DNA of 7,864 nucleotides from an uncultured Lysobacteraceae bacterium. GTDB lineage: Bacteria > Pseudomonadota > Gammaproteobacteria > Xanthomonadales > Xanthomonadaceae. Positions 1-7,153 of the stretch are shown here, piece after piece (position 1 is the stretch's first letter; each line of letters opens with the position of its first letter). The translations under genes and the position numbers were made by a program. Where the stretch lies: positions 1 through 7,864 of the forward strand of contig CAMLSB010000080.1 of the NCBI GenBank assembly GCA_946482565.1, in the 5' to 3' direction. The notes under the pieces are model-generated. The model searched no databases, was not told the origin of the DNA, and was given only the letters and a program-made list of their open reading frames with translations.

Positions 1-1
1 G

Positions 2-385
2 TTCGTGCGCACGGCGATGCACTGGGCCACGACTGCGTTGCCGCTGCTGCTGGCCACGCCGCTGCTGGCGGAAATGATGCGGCTGCCCGCGCGGGAATTG
101 CCGGTGCTGATGCTGTCGCTCGCGCTGGGCACGCCGGTGCTGAGCCTGCTCGGCGCCGTGGTTGCCGCGCTGACCGTCGGCATGCGCCGCGCCGGCATCC
201 TGGTGGCGTTGCTGGCGCTGCCGCTGTATGTGCCGGTGCTGGTGTTCGGCGCCGGCAGCGTCGCCGCGGCGGCGCAAGGCCTGGACCCGACCGGCGCGTT
301 GCTGCTGCTTGGCGCCGGGCTGGCCGTGGCGCTGCCGCTGGCGCCGCTGGCGGCCGCCGCCGCGATCCGTATTTCGCAATCCTGA
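2..385 (+). CDS. ccmB: CcmB, heme exporter/CcmAB transporter membrane subunit (3' part only)
   Basis: This is the C-terminal 127 residues of CcmB, open at the left edge of the window. CcmB is the inner-membrane subunit that pairs with the ATPase CcmA; CcmAB uses ATP to release heme-loaded CcmE from CcmC/CcmD. The fragment is almost entirely hydrophobic and can be read as about four membrane segments. It contains the family stretch GMRRAGILVALLALPLYVP, followed by PVLVFGAG, which is typical of the last third of CcmB. The family is usually about 220-230 residues, so about 95-100 N-terminal residues lie outside the window. The GTG at position 5 is an internal valine codon and not the start. The gene ends with TGA at 383-385, 62 bases before ccmC, and ccmA is expected further upstream. 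Assignment is by sequence recognition and by the ccm gene order. Confidence 0.9.
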   Translation, partial: FVRTAMHWATTALPLLLATPLLAEMMRLPARELPVLMLSLALGTPVLSLLGAVVAALTVGMRRAGILVALLALPLYVPVLVFGAGSVAAAAQGLDPTGALLLLGAGLAVALPLAPLAAAAAIRISQS

Positions 386-434
386 GCCGCCGTTCCGCTT
401 GATCCTGGTCGGGCCGTGCCGCGGGCCCGCATGC

Positions 435-447
435 GACAATACGCGCC
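435..447 (+). promoter_or_regulatory. Candidate -10 element for a leaderless ccmC transcript
   Basis: GACAAT at 435-440 matches the sigma-70 -10 consensus at four of six positions. It ends seven bases before the ccmC ATG, so transcription would begin at or next to the start codon. No Shine-Dalgarno sequence precedes the ATG. No good -35 is present at the usual spacing; TTGATC at 399-404 is about 30 bases away and too far. The same geometry precedes metX and the dioxygenase gene, which supports this otherwise weak site. Confidence 0.4.
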
Positions 448-1212
448 ATGCATCCGGTCGTCCGCTGGTTCCACCAACTCGGTTCGCCCCCGTATTTCGA
501 CCGCTTCGCGGCGCGCTGGTCGCCGTGGGCTTATGCGATCGGCCTGGCCTGCATGGCCTGGGGCGTGTACGGCGCACTGTTCGGCGTCCCTGCCGACTAC
601 CAGCAGGGCGACAGCTTCCGCATCCTTTACGTCCACGTGCCCAGTGCGTGGATGAGCATGGCGGTGTTCGCGTTGATGGCCTTCTACGCGGCGATCGCGC
701 TCATCTGGCGGATCAAGCTGTGCGAGGTGCTGGCGATGGCCTGCGCGCCCGCCGGCGCGCTGTTCACCGCGATCACGCTGGCCACCGGCTCGATCTGGGG
801 CAAGCCGATGTGGGGCACCTGGTGGGATTGGGACCCGCGCCTGACAACCGAATTGCTCCTTCTCTTCCTCTACCTCGGCGTGATCGGCCTCTACAACGCC
901 ATCGACGACCGCCGCGCCGCCGCGCGCGCCGCCGGCCTGCTCGCGATCGTGGGCGTGGCGCTGCTGCCGGTGATCCACTGGTCCGTGACCTGGTGGAATT
1001 CGCTGCACCAGGGCCAGACGATCTCGTTGTTCGGCAAGTCGAAGATGGACCCGAGCATGCTGTGGCCGTTGTGGTGGATGATCATCGGCACCCACGCGTG
1101 GTTCGTCGGTTCCCTGCTGGCGCGCGCCCGCGCCGACAACCTGCGCCGCGAGGCGGGCAAGGACTGGGTGGCGCGCATGGCCGGAACACACAAGCCGGAG
1201 GCCGCGACGTGA
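448..1212 (+). CDS. ccmC: CcmC, heme-handling protein that loads heme onto CcmE
   Basis: CcmC is a polytopic inner-membrane protein that presents heme at the periplasmic face and, with CcmD, attaches it covalently to CcmE. The 254-residue product is the usual family length. It has six apparent membrane segments and the tryptophan-rich WWD heme-handling motif at about residues 118-131 ([14 protein letters not shown]). Two histidines flank this domain in the places of the E. coli heme ligands: His63 (YVHVPSAW) and His187 (NSLHQGQ). The ATG at 448 gives the expected N-terminus; the longer upstream reading frames are in other frames. No Shine-Dalgarno sequence precedes it, and a -10-like box sits seven bases upstream, so ccmC may have its own leaderless transcript. 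Its TGA overlaps the GTG start of ccmD. Confidence 0.97.
   Translation: MHPVVRWFHQLGSPPYFDRFAARWSPWAYAIGLACMAWGVYGALFGVPADYQQGDSFRILYVHVPSAWMSMAVFALMAFYAAIALIWRIKLCEVLAMACAPAGALFTAITLATGSIWGKPMWGTWWDWDPRLTTELLLLFLYLGVIGLYNAIDDRRAAARAAGLLAIVGVALLPVIHWSVTWWNSLHQGQTISLFGKSKMDPSMLWPLWWMIIGTHAWFVGSLLARARADNLRREAGKDWVARMAGTHKPEAAT
1197..1201 (+). promoter_or_regulatory. Ribosome binding site deciding the ccmD GTG start
   Basis: A perfect GGAGG lies in the 3' end of ccmC, seven bases before the GTG at 1209. This supports the non-ATG start of ccmD and translational coupling through the GTGA overlap. Confidence 0.75.
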
Positions 1213-1379
1213 GCTACCAGTCCTACGTCATCGCCGCTTACGCGGTCTTCGTGGCCTTGCTGGCCTGGGACTTCATCGCGCCGCGCCTGCTGGTGTCGCG
1301 CCAGTTGCGCGCCGCCCGCCTGCTCGCTGCACGCCGCCGCGCACCGGTCGACCGCCACGCGCCGCTGACACGGGAATGA
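1209..1379 (+). CDS. ccmD: CcmD, small membrane subunit of the heme-loading complex
   Basis: This is a 56-residue single-span membrane protein that starts with GTG. CcmD binds CcmC and CcmE and is needed for release of holo-CcmE. The N-terminus [20 protein letters not shown] has the typical CcmD layout: a short aromatic lead (the family often has a W/YxxYV-like pattern), then one membrane helix at residues 6-24. A strongly basic cytoplasmic tail rich in Arg and Ala follows. The start is supported by GGAGG seven bases upstream, by overlap with the ccmC stop, and by the position between ccmC and ccmE. CcmD is poorly conserved in sequence, so the assignment rests on topology and context. Its TGA overlaps the alternative ATG of ccmE at 1376. 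Confidence 0.88.
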   Translation: MSYQSYVIAAYAVFVALLAWDFIAPRLLVSRQLRAARLLAARRRAPVDRHAPLTRE

Positions 1380-1384
1380 TCCGA

Positions 1385-1861
1385 ATGCATCCGCTCCGCA
1401 AGCGCCGCCTGCTGCTCGTCCTCGCACTCGTCGCCGCGGCCGCGGTCGCGACCGCCCTGGTCGCGCTCGCCCTGCAGCGCAACGTCGCCTACCTTTACAC
1501 GCCTTCGGAAGTGCTCCGCGGCGAAGCCGGCGGCCACGCCCGCTTCCGCCTCGGCGGCATGGTCGCCGCCGGTTCGTTCCAGCGCGCCAGCGGCTCGATG
1601 GAAGCGCATTTCGACGTCGACGACGGCGACGCGCGCCTGCCCGTCGTCTACACCGGGATCCTGCCCGACCTGTTCCGCGAGAAGCAGGCGGTGGTCGCCA
1701 CCGGCCACATGCAGGGCAAGGTGTTCGTGGCCGAGCAGGTGCTCGCCAAGCACGACGAGACCTACATGCCGAAGGAAGTCGCCGACAAGATGGGCGCCGC
1801 GCACCGCAAGCACGACGTGCCGCCCTCGGCGGACGTGCCGGCCGCGGCGGAAGGCCCGTAA
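1385..1861 (+). CDS. ccmE: CcmE, periplasmic heme chaperone
   Basis: CcmE binds heme covalently through a histidine in the periplasm and carries it from CcmC/CcmD to CcmF. The protein is 158 residues from this start. It has a basic N-terminus (HPLRKRR), one membrane anchor at about residues 8-28, then the OB-fold beta-barrel domain beginning near [11 protein letters not shown]. The heme-binding His is His123 in the signature [10 protein letters not shown], with Tyr127 as the likely axial ligand; a flexible charged tail follows. Two starts are possible: ATG 1376, which overlaps the ccmD stop, and ATG 1385. I chose 1385 because GGGAA at 1372-1376 is then at normal ribosome binding distance. As I remember them, related proteins also begin at this Met-x-Pro-x-Arg-Lys-Arg-Arg position. 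The choice changes only three residues. The gene lies two bases before ccmF. Confidence 0.96.
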   Translation: MHPLRKRRLLLVLALVAAAAVATALVALALQRNVAYLYTPSEVLRGEAGGHARFRLGGMVAAGSFQRASGSMEAHFDVDDGDARLPVVYTGILPDLFREKQAVVATGHMQGKVFVAEQVLAKHDETYMPKEVADKMGAAHRKHDVPPSADVPAAAEGP

Positions 1862-1863
1862 CC

Positions 1864-3813
1864 GTGCTGCCCGAACTCGGCCAGCTGGCCCTGGTGCTGG
1901 CGCTGCTGGTCGCGGCGCTGCAGGCGCTGCTGCCGCTGGTGGGCGCGCATCGCGGCCTGGCATCGTGGATGGCGGTGGCGCGGCCCGCCGCCTACGCGCA
2001 GTTGCTGCTGGTCGTCGCGGCGTTCGCGATCCTCACCCACGCCTTCGTGACCCAGGATTTCTCGCTGCGCTACGTCGCGCAGAATTCGAACTCCCTGCTG
2101 CCCTGGTTCTATCGCTATACCGCGGTGTGGGGCGCGCACGAAGGCTCGCTGCTGCTGTGGGCGCTGATCCTGGCGCTGTGGACGGGCGCGGTCGCGCGCT
2201 TCTCGCGGCGCCTGCCGGACGAAGTCGTGGCGCGCGTGCTCGGGGTGATGGGCCTCATCGCCGTCGGGTTCCTCGCGTTCCTGATCTTCACCAGCGACCC
2301 GTTCGAACGCCTGCTGCCGGCCGCCGCCGAAGGCCGCGACCTCAACCCGCTGCTGCAGGACCCGGGGATGATCGTGCATCCGCCGATGCTGTACCTGGGC
2401 TACGTCGGCTTCAGCGTGCCGTTCGCGTTCGCGATCGCGGCGCTGCTCGGCGGCAAGCTCGATGCGCGCTGGCTGCGCTGGACGCGACCGTGGACCAACG
2501 TCGCCTGGGCGCTGCTGACCTGCGGGATCGCGCTCGGCTCGTGGTGGGCGTACTACGAACTCGGCTGGGGCGGCTGGTGGTTCTGGGATCCGGTCGAGAA
2601 CGCGAGCTTCATGCCGTGGCTCGCCGGCACCGCGCTGCTGCATTCGCAGGCCGTGACCGAGAAGCGCGGCAGCTTCGGCGGCTGGACGCTGCTGCTGGCC
2701 ATCGCCGCGTTCTCGCTGTCGCTGCTCGGCACCTTCCTGGTGCGCTCGGGCGTGCTGACCAGCGTGCATGCCTTCGCGGCGGATCCGACGCGCGGCCTGT
2801 TCGTGCTGATCTTCCTCGCGATCGTGATCGGCGGGTCGCTGGTGCTGTATGCGCTGCGCGCGCCGGGTGCCGATGAGGTATCGAACGAAGGTACCAGCGA
2901 ATCGCGCCACGCGTTCGCGCCGGCATCGCGCGAGACGCTGCTGCTGGTGAACAACCTGCTGCTGGCCTGTGCCTGCGCGATGGTGCTGCTCGGCACGTTG
3001 TATCCGCTGCTCGCCGACGCGCTGGAACTGGGCAAGATCTCGGTGGGGCCGCCCTACTTCGCGTTCCTGTTCACGCTGCTGGTGGCGCCGCTCGTCCTGC
3101 TGCTGCCGTTCGGCCCGCTGACGCGCTGGCAGCGCGAGCAGCCGTCGCGCCCGTTCGCGCTGCTGGTGCCGTGGCTCGGCATCGCGCTGGGCGCCGGCAT
3201 CGCCGCGTTCTTCCTCGCGCCACAGGGCAAGTGGAAGGTCGCTGCCGGCGTCGCCGGCGCGCTGTGGGTCGGCTTCGGCACGCTGCGCTTCGCATGGCAG
3301 CGGCTGCGCGCGCCCGGCGGGCGCATGACCCCGGAAATGCTCGGCATGACCTTCGCGCATGTCGGCGTCGCCGTGTTCCTCGTCGGCGCGCTGCTCGTCG
3401 AAGGCCTGAGCCGCCAGCATGAACTCGCGCTCGCCCCGGGCCAGCAGGTCGAACTCGGCGGCTACGCATTTCGTTTCGACGGCGTCGAACGCCATCCGGG
3501 ACCGAACTACATCGCCGACACCGGCACCGTCACCGTGTTCCGCGGCGGCCGCGAACTCGAGACGCTGCATCCTGAAAAGCGCAATTACGCCAGCGGCGGC
3601 CAGGTCATGACCGAAGCCGCGATCGACGCCGGCGTCGTGCGCGACCTGTACGTCGCGCTGGGCGAGCCGCTCGGCAACGGCAGCTGGGCGGTACGCGTCC
3701 ACGTCAAGCCCTTCGTGCGCTGGATCTGGTTCGGCGCCGTGCTGATGGCCATCGGCGGCCTCGTCACCGCCACCGATCGCCGTTTCCGCCGCCGCGAGGA
3801 AGCCGCACGATGA
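1864..3813 (+). CDS. ccmF: CcmF, cytochrome c heme lyase subunit
   Basis: CcmF, with CcmH and CcmI, transfers heme from CcmE to the CXXCH motif of apocytochrome c in the periplasm. The product is 649 residues with about 14-15 hydrophobic segments, a normal family length. The WWD domain is at residues 235-248 (WGGWWFWDPVENAS). Four histidines match the conserved ligands of E. coli CcmF: His172 (VHPPMLYLG), His260 (ALLHSQA), His302 (SVHAFAAD) and His499 (FAHVGVA). The first and last are thought to bind a heme b, the other two the WWD heme. A periplasmic domain near 515-612 contains the conserved PEKRNY (570-575). The start is GTG, supported by GGAAGG at 1849-1854. An 11-residue polar loop at 337-347 has markedly lower GC than its surroundings. 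ATGA overlap with ccmG indicates coupling. Confidence 0.97.
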   Translation: MLPELGQLALVLALLVAALQALLPLVGAHRGLASWMAVARPAAYAQLLLVVAAFAILTHAFVTQDFSLRYVAQNSNSLLPWFYRYTAVWGAHEGSLLLWALILALWTGAVARFSRRLPDEVVARVLGVMGLIAVGFLAFLIFTSDPFERLLPAAAEGRDLNPLLQDPGMIVHPPMLYLGYVGFSVPFAFAIAALLGGKLDARWLRWTRPWTNVAWALLTCGIALGSWWAYYELGWGGWWFWDPVENASFMPWLAGTALLHSQAVTEKRGSFGGWTLLLAIAAFSLSLLGTFLVRSGVLTSVHAFAADPTRGLFVLIFLAIVIGGSLVLYALRAPGADEVSNEGTSESRHAFAPASRETLLLVNNLLLACACAMVLLGTLYPLLADALELGKISVGPPYFAFLFTLLVAPLVLLLPFGPLTRWQREQPSRPFALLVPWLGIALGAGIAAFFLAPQGKWKVAAGVAGALWVGFGTLRFAWQRLRAPGGRMTPEMLGMTFAHVGVAVFLVGALLVEGLSRQHELALAPGQQVELGGYAFRFDGVERHPGPNYIADTGTVTVFRGGRELETLHPEKRNYASGGQVMTEAAIDAGVVRDLYVALGEPLGNGSWAVRVHVKPFVRWIWFGAVLMAIGGLVTATDRRFRRREEAAR

Positions 3814-4373
3814 ACGCGTCGCGCAACCTCGGCCGCTGGCTGCCGCTCGTCGCCTTCGCTGCGCTCGCAGTGCTGCTTGGCGCCGGCGTGTGGCTGAGCC
3901 GCAAGTCCGACCGCGACGTGCTGCCCTCGCCGCTCATCGGCAAGCCTGCACCCGCGTTCTCGCTGCCCGTGCTGCACGAGCCGGACCGCATGCTCACGCT
4001 CGGCGACCTGAAGGGCCAGCCGTTCGTGCTCAACGTCTGGGGCAGCTGGTGCGTGTCCTGCCGCGTCGAGCATCCGGTGCTGACCCGCTTCGCCGAAACC
4101 CGGCGCGTGCGCGTGGTCGGCTACAACTGGAAGGACGAGCCCGCCGACGCACTGGCGTGGCTGCAGCGGTTCGGCAATCCGTTCTGGGTGGTCGTGACCG
4201 ACTACGAAGGCCGCTACGCGATCGACTGGGGCATCTACGGCGCGCCAGAGACCTACCTCGTCGACGCGGCCGGCATCATCCGCTGGAAGCACGTCGGCCC
4301 GCTCGACGACGCGACGGTGGACGACGAGCTGCTGCCGGCGCTGCAACGCGTCGAAGCGGAGGCGCGGCGATGA
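3810..4373 (+). CDS. ccmG: CcmG (DsbE), thioredoxin-like thiol:disulfide oxidoreductase
   Basis: CcmG is a membrane-tethered periplasmic thioredoxin-fold protein that keeps apocytochrome c or CcmH cysteines reduced, drawing electrons from DsbD or CcdA. The 187-residue protein has an N-terminal anchor at about residues 10-29, then the entry to the domain, LIGKPAPAFSLP (42-53). The active site is WGSWCVSCRVEHP, with Cys81 and Cys84. The cis-proline loop YGAPETYLVD has Pro146. The fingerprint after the CXXC motif (Arg-x-Glu-His) and the acidic GYNWKDEP stretch are characteristic of CcmG rather than of general thioredoxins. The dipeptide between the cysteines is Val-Ser, where many CcmG proteins have Pro-Thr. 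ATG 3810 overlaps the ccmF stop and has AGGA at 3797-3800; the stop overlaps ccmH. Confidence 0.96.
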   Translation: MNASRNLGRWLPLVAFAALAVLLGAGVWLSRKSDRDVLPSPLIGKPAPAFSLPVLHEPDRMLTLGDLKGQPFVLNVWGSWCVSCRVEHPVLTRFAETRRVRVVGYNWKDEPADALAWLQRFGNPFWVVVTDYEGRYAIDWGIYGAPETYLVDAAGIIRWKHVGPLDDATVDDELLPALQRVEAEARR

Positions 4374-4882
4374 ACCACGCGCGGGCGCACCTGCCACGTC
4401 GGCCGCTGTTCCATCGTGCCGCGCGCGGGGCGGCCACCGTCTTCCTCGCGACGACGCTGCTGGTCGGCGCACCGCTGCTCGCGCTCTCGCCGCCGGCGTC
4501 CGCGCAGGCGTCGGATCCCTCGCCGCTGCGCTTCCGCGACGATGCCGAGGAAGCCCGTTTCCGCGCGCTCGTGTCGCAGCTGCGCTGCGTGATGTGCCAG
4601 AACCAGTCGTTGGCCGATTCGAACGCGCAGATCGCGCACGACCTGCGCCGCGAAGTCCTCGACCTGATGCGCGAAGGCCGCGACGACGCCGCCATCAAGC
4701 GCTTCCTCGTGGCGCGCTACGGCGAATTCGTGCTGTACCAGCCGCGGGTGGAATCGAAGACGTGGCTGTTGTGGTTCGGGCCCGCGCTGTTGCTGGTCGC
4801 GGGCGGTTTCGTGGTCGCGCGCATCGTGCGGCGCCACGCGGGCGACGGCAGCGTCGACGCCGACGACAGGCAGGAATGGTGA
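4370..4882 (+). CDS. ccmH: CcmH, apocytochrome c thiol-redox subunit
   Basis: CcmH works with CcmF, CcmG and CcmI to reduce and position the apocytochrome cysteines for heme ligation. The 170-residue protein has a long N-region and a hydrophobic signal segment at about 22-40, with a probable cleavage site after ASAQA (near residue 47). The signature LRCVMCQNQSLADSNAQIA holds the redox cysteines Cys73 and Cys76. Next come a helical bundle, the family motif RYGEFVLYQP (116-125), and one C-terminal membrane helix at about 131-151 with a short charged tail. It is the short CcmH form; the TPR part that is fused in E. coli is here the separate ccmI. A strong GGAGG (4358-4362) lies seven bases before the ATG, which overlaps the ccmG stop. 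Confidence 0.96.
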   Translation: MNHARAHLPRRPLFHRAARGAATVFLATTLLVGAPLLALSPPASAQASDPSPLRFRDDAEEARFRALVSQLRCVMCQNQSLADSNAQIAHDLRREVLDLMREGRDDAAIKRFLVARYGEFVLYQPRVESKTWLLWFGPALLLVAGGFVVARIVRRHAGDGSVDADDRQEW

Positions 4883-5946
4883 TGGCAGGCGAATCCACGG
4901 TGTTCGCGGCGATCGCCGCGGTGGCGACCCTTGCGGTGCTCGGCTTCGTGCTGCGCCCCTTGTGGCGCGCTCCGGCCACGCGCGTGGCGACGGCGGGACT
5001 GGCCGGCGGGCTCGCTCTCGCCGTGTTCCTGCTGTACCGGCTGGTCGGCACGCCGGCCGCGCTCGATCCCGCCGTGCGCACCGCGCCGGCAACGCTGGAC
5101 GCCGCGATCGCGCAGCTGGAAGCCCGGCTGCAGGCCGATCCGTCGCAGCTCGAAGGCTGGCGCCTGCTCGGGCAGGCGCAGGCGAGTGCGAAGAATGCCG
5201 CGAAGGCCGCCGACGCGTTCGCGCATGCCGCGCAACTCGCCCCCGACAACGCCGACGTCCTGGTCGAAGCCGCCGAATCGCGCGCACTGGCCGCGCCGGA
5301 ACACCGCATCGACGCGCAGGGCGTCGCGTGGCTCGACCACGCGCTGCAGGTGCAGCCGACGCACCAGCGTGCGCGCTGGTTCAGCGGCATCGCCAAGCGC
5401 CAGGCGGGCGACGCCGCCGGCGCGGCGGCCACGTGGGCACCGCTGCTCGCCGAAGTGGACCCCAGTGCCGCCGCCGCATTGCGCGGCCAGGTCGACGCCG
5501 CGCGCGCCGATGCGGGCCTGCCGCCGCTGCCTGCGATGGTGCAGGCACCAGCGGCTTCCGGCACCGCGTCGCCCGGACAGGCGCCGGCGCCCGGCGCGCA
5601 CGCGATCCAGGTGCACGTGGCGCTCGATCCCGAACTCGCCGTCCGCGCCCGATTCGACGGCAGTGCCACCGTGTTCGTGATCGCGCGCGCACCGGACGGC
5701 CCGCCAATGCCGATCGCCGTCGAGCGCCACACCGTCTCCGAGCTGCCGTTCACGGCCACGCTCGACGACGCCGACGGGCCGATGCCGACCGTGAGGCTCT
5801 CCGGTGCCACCGCCGTCGAACTGGTCGCACGCATCTCGCGCAGCGGCGACGCCACCGCCCAGGCGGGCGACCTGGAATCGCCGCCGCTGCGCGTGGACTT
5901 GCCCGCGAAGGCGCCGGTCGACCTCGTGATCGGCCAGTCGCGCTGA
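4882..5946 (+). CDS. ccmI: CcmI (CycH), TPR apocytochrome c chaperone
   Basis: CcmI binds apocytochrome c and delivers it to the CcmF/CcmH ligation complex. The 354-residue product has two N-terminal membrane helices (about 5-25 and 36-54) with a basic cytoplasmic loop between them. A periplasmic helical region at about 70-205 reads as TPR repeats, for example DPSQLEGWRLLGQAQA and NAAKAADAFAHAAQLAPDN. A Pro/Ala linker runs at about 213-238. A beta-rich C-terminal domain (240-352, starting IQVHVALDPELA) is the part that in other CcmI proteins contacts the cytochrome C-terminus. Possible starts are ATG 4876, GTG 4879 and ATG 4882. I chose 4882 because AGGA (4872-4875) lies six bases before it and the ATG shares one base with the ccmH stop (TGATG). 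It is the last gene of the ccm run. Confidence 0.92.
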   Translation: MAGESTVFAAIAAVATLAVLGFVLRPLWRAPATRVATAGLAGGLALAVFLLYRLVGTPAALDPAVRTAPATLDAAIAQLEARLQADPSQLEGWRLLGQAQASAKNAAKAADAFAHAAQLAPDNADVLVEAAESRALAAPEHRIDAQGVAWLDHALQVQPTHQRARWFSGIAKRQAGDAAGAAATWAPLLAEVDPSAAAALRGQVDAARADAGLPPLPAMVQAPAASGTASPGQAPAPGAHAIQVHVALDPELAVRARFDGSATVFVIARAPDGPPMPIAVERHTVSELPFTATLDDADGPMPTVRLSGATAVELVARISRSGDATAQAGDLESPPLRVDLPAKAPVDLVIGQSR

Positions 5947-5948
5947 GC

Positions 5949-5976
5949 ACGACAGCCGCCGCGCGCCCCTTACAAT
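5949..5976 (+). promoter_or_regulatory. Predicted sigma-70 promoter of metX, likely leaderless
   Basis: A -35-like ACGACA (5949-5954, four of six consensus bases) is followed by a 16-base spacer and the -10 TACAAT (5971-5976, five of six). The -10 ends seven bases before the metX ATG, so the transcript would start at or beside the ATG. The region immediately upstream of the ATG has no Shine-Dalgarno sequence. The whole ccmI-metX gap is 37 bases, which leaves no room for a riboswitch leader. Confidence 0.6.
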
Positions 5977-5983
5977 TCCGCGC

Positions 5984-7144
5984 ATGACCGAATTCATCCC
6001 GCCCGGCACCCGCTACGTCGACCTGCCCTCGCCGTTCCGGATGAAGCGGGGCGGCGAGCTGCACGGCGCACGCATCGCGTACGAGACCTGGGGCTCGCTC
6101 GACGCCGCGCGCGGCAACGCGATCCTGATCCTCACTGGCCTGTCGCCCGATGCGCACGCAGCCGCGAGCGCGGACAACCCCGCGCCCGGCTGGTGGGAAG
6201 CGATGGTGGGCCCGGGCAAACCCATCGACACCGACCGCTGGTTCGTCGTGTGCGTCAACTCGCTGGGCAGCTGCAAGGGCTCCACCGGACCCGCGTCGAT
6301 CGATCCCGCGACGGGCGCGCCCTACCATCTGGCGTTCCCGGAGCTGTCGATCGAGGACGGTGCCGATGCCGCCGCGCACGTCGTGCGCGCGCTGGGCCTC
6401 GACACGCTGGCCTGCGTGATCGGCAATTCGATGGGCGGCATGGCCGCGCTCGCCTTCCTGCTGCGGCATCCCGGCGTCGCGCGCGCGCACGTCAACATCT
6501 CCGGCGCCGCGCACGCCCTGCCGTTCTCGATCGCGATCCGCTCGCTGCAGCGCGAAGCGATCCGCCTCGACCCGGCCTGGAACGACGGCGACTACGACGA
6601 CGCGCACTATCCGGAATCCGGCATGCGCATGGCGCGCAAGCTCGGCGTGATCACCTATCGGTCGGCGCTGGAATGGGACGGCCGTTTCGGCCGCGTGCGC
6701 CTGGATTCCGACCGCCGCGACGACGAGGATCCCTTCGGCCTCGAGTTCGAAGTCGAAAGCTACCTGGAAGGCCACGCCCGCCGCTTCGTGCGCAGCTTCG
6801 ATCCGAACTGCTACCTGTACCTGAGCCGCTCGATGGACTGGTTCGACCTCGTCGAGTGCTGCGCCACCACGCCGGCGGCCCGCACGCCCGGCAATACCCG
6901 CAACGACGACGTGCTGCAGGCCCTGGCGCGGATCCGGGTCGGGAAAGCGCTGGCGATCGGCGTGGCCACCGACATCCTCTTCCCGCTGCAGCAACAGGAG
7001 CAGATCGCCGATGGCCTGCGCGCCGGCGGCGCCGACGCGACCTTCCTGCCGCTGGAGTCGCCGCAGGGCCACGACGCCTTCCTGGTGGATTTCGCCCGTT
7101 TCGGCCCGGCCGTGCGCGGCTTCCTCGACGGCTTGCAGGGGTAG
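5984..7144 (+). CDS. metX: MetX-family O-succinyltransferase (homoserine or serine)
   Basis: This is an alpha/beta-hydrolase acyltransferase that moves an acyl group from acyl-CoA to the hydroxyl of homoserine (methionine synthesis) or serine (cysteine synthesis) in the cytoplasm. The 386 residues are a normal length. The catalytic nucleophile is Ser149 in GNSMGG. Asp330 (ATDILFP) and His363 (QGHDAFL) complete the triad. The oxyanion/entry region is LTGLSPDAHAA, and the conserved SLGSCKGSTGPAS is at 93-105. The overall sequence resembles the Xanthomonadaceae proteins named MetX. Members of this group have been reported as succinyl-CoA-dependent, and some as serine O-succinyltransferases that replace CysE. 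The substrate cannot be settled from this sequence. ATG 5984 gives the expected N-terminus MTEFIPPGTRY and is preceded by a -10 box rather than a ribosome binding site. A cysteine dioxygenase gene follows after nine bases. Confidence 0.92.
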   Translation: MTEFIPPGTRYVDLPSPFRMKRGGELHGARIAYETWGSLDAARGNAILILTGLSPDAHAAASADNPAPGWWEAMVGPGKPIDTDRWFVVCVNSLGSCKGSTGPASIDPATGAPYHLAFPELSIEDGADAAAHVVRALGLDTLACVIGNSMGGMAALAFLLRHPGVARAHVNISGAAHALPFSIAIRSLQREAIRLDPAWNDGDYDDAHYPESGMRMARKLGVITYRSALEWDGRFGRVRLDSDRRDDEDPFGLEFEVESYLEGHARRFVRSFDPNCYLYLSRSMDWFDLVECCATTPAARTPGNTRNDDVLQALARIRVGKALAIGVATDILFPLQQQEQIADGLRAGGADATFLPLESPQGHDAFLVDFARFGPAVRGFLDGLQG

Positions 7145-7153
7145 AATGGGGCC
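7142..7153 (+). promoter_or_regulatory. Candidate -10 of the cysteine dioxygenase gene, including the metX stop
   Basis: TAGAAT (7142-7147, five of six matches to TATAAT) begins with the metX stop codon and ends six bases before the dioxygenase ATG. The spacing matches a leaderless start. No convincing -35 is visible 15-18 bases upstream, and AGGGG at 7137-7141 is 12 bases from the ATG, rather far for a ribosome binding site. Read-through from metX is an alternative. Confidence 0.4.

Noticed and set aside
228..1379. Plus-strand open frame of 383 codons covering ccmC in another frame
   Set aside because: Most of it is an Arg/Pro-rich shadow of ccmB and ccmC. Only its last 56 codons, from GTG 1209, form a real protein (CcmD), supported by GGAGG upstream.
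1762..3702. Minus-strand open frame of 646 codons opposite ccmE and ccmF
   Set aside because: Long antisense frames are expected in GC-rich genes with strong third-position bias. The translation is Arg/Gln/Ala-rich low complexity without a recognisable domain, and the plus strand carries the convincing ccmF gene.
4594..4881. A longer start for ccmI inside ccmH
   Set aside because: The upstream residues are an Arg/Pro-rich shadow of ccmH. The CcmI N-terminal membrane helix begins just after ATG 4882, which has AGGA at good spacing.
3890..4882. A longer start for ccmH inside ccmG
   Set aside because: The upstream part is an Arg-rich shadow of ccmG. ATG 4370 has GGAGG seven bases before it and leads straight into a signal peptide.
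5947..5983. SAM riboswitch or other leader control ahead of metX
   Set aside because: Only 37 bases separate ccmI and metX, and the -10 box lies seven bases before the ATG, so there is no room for a structured leader.
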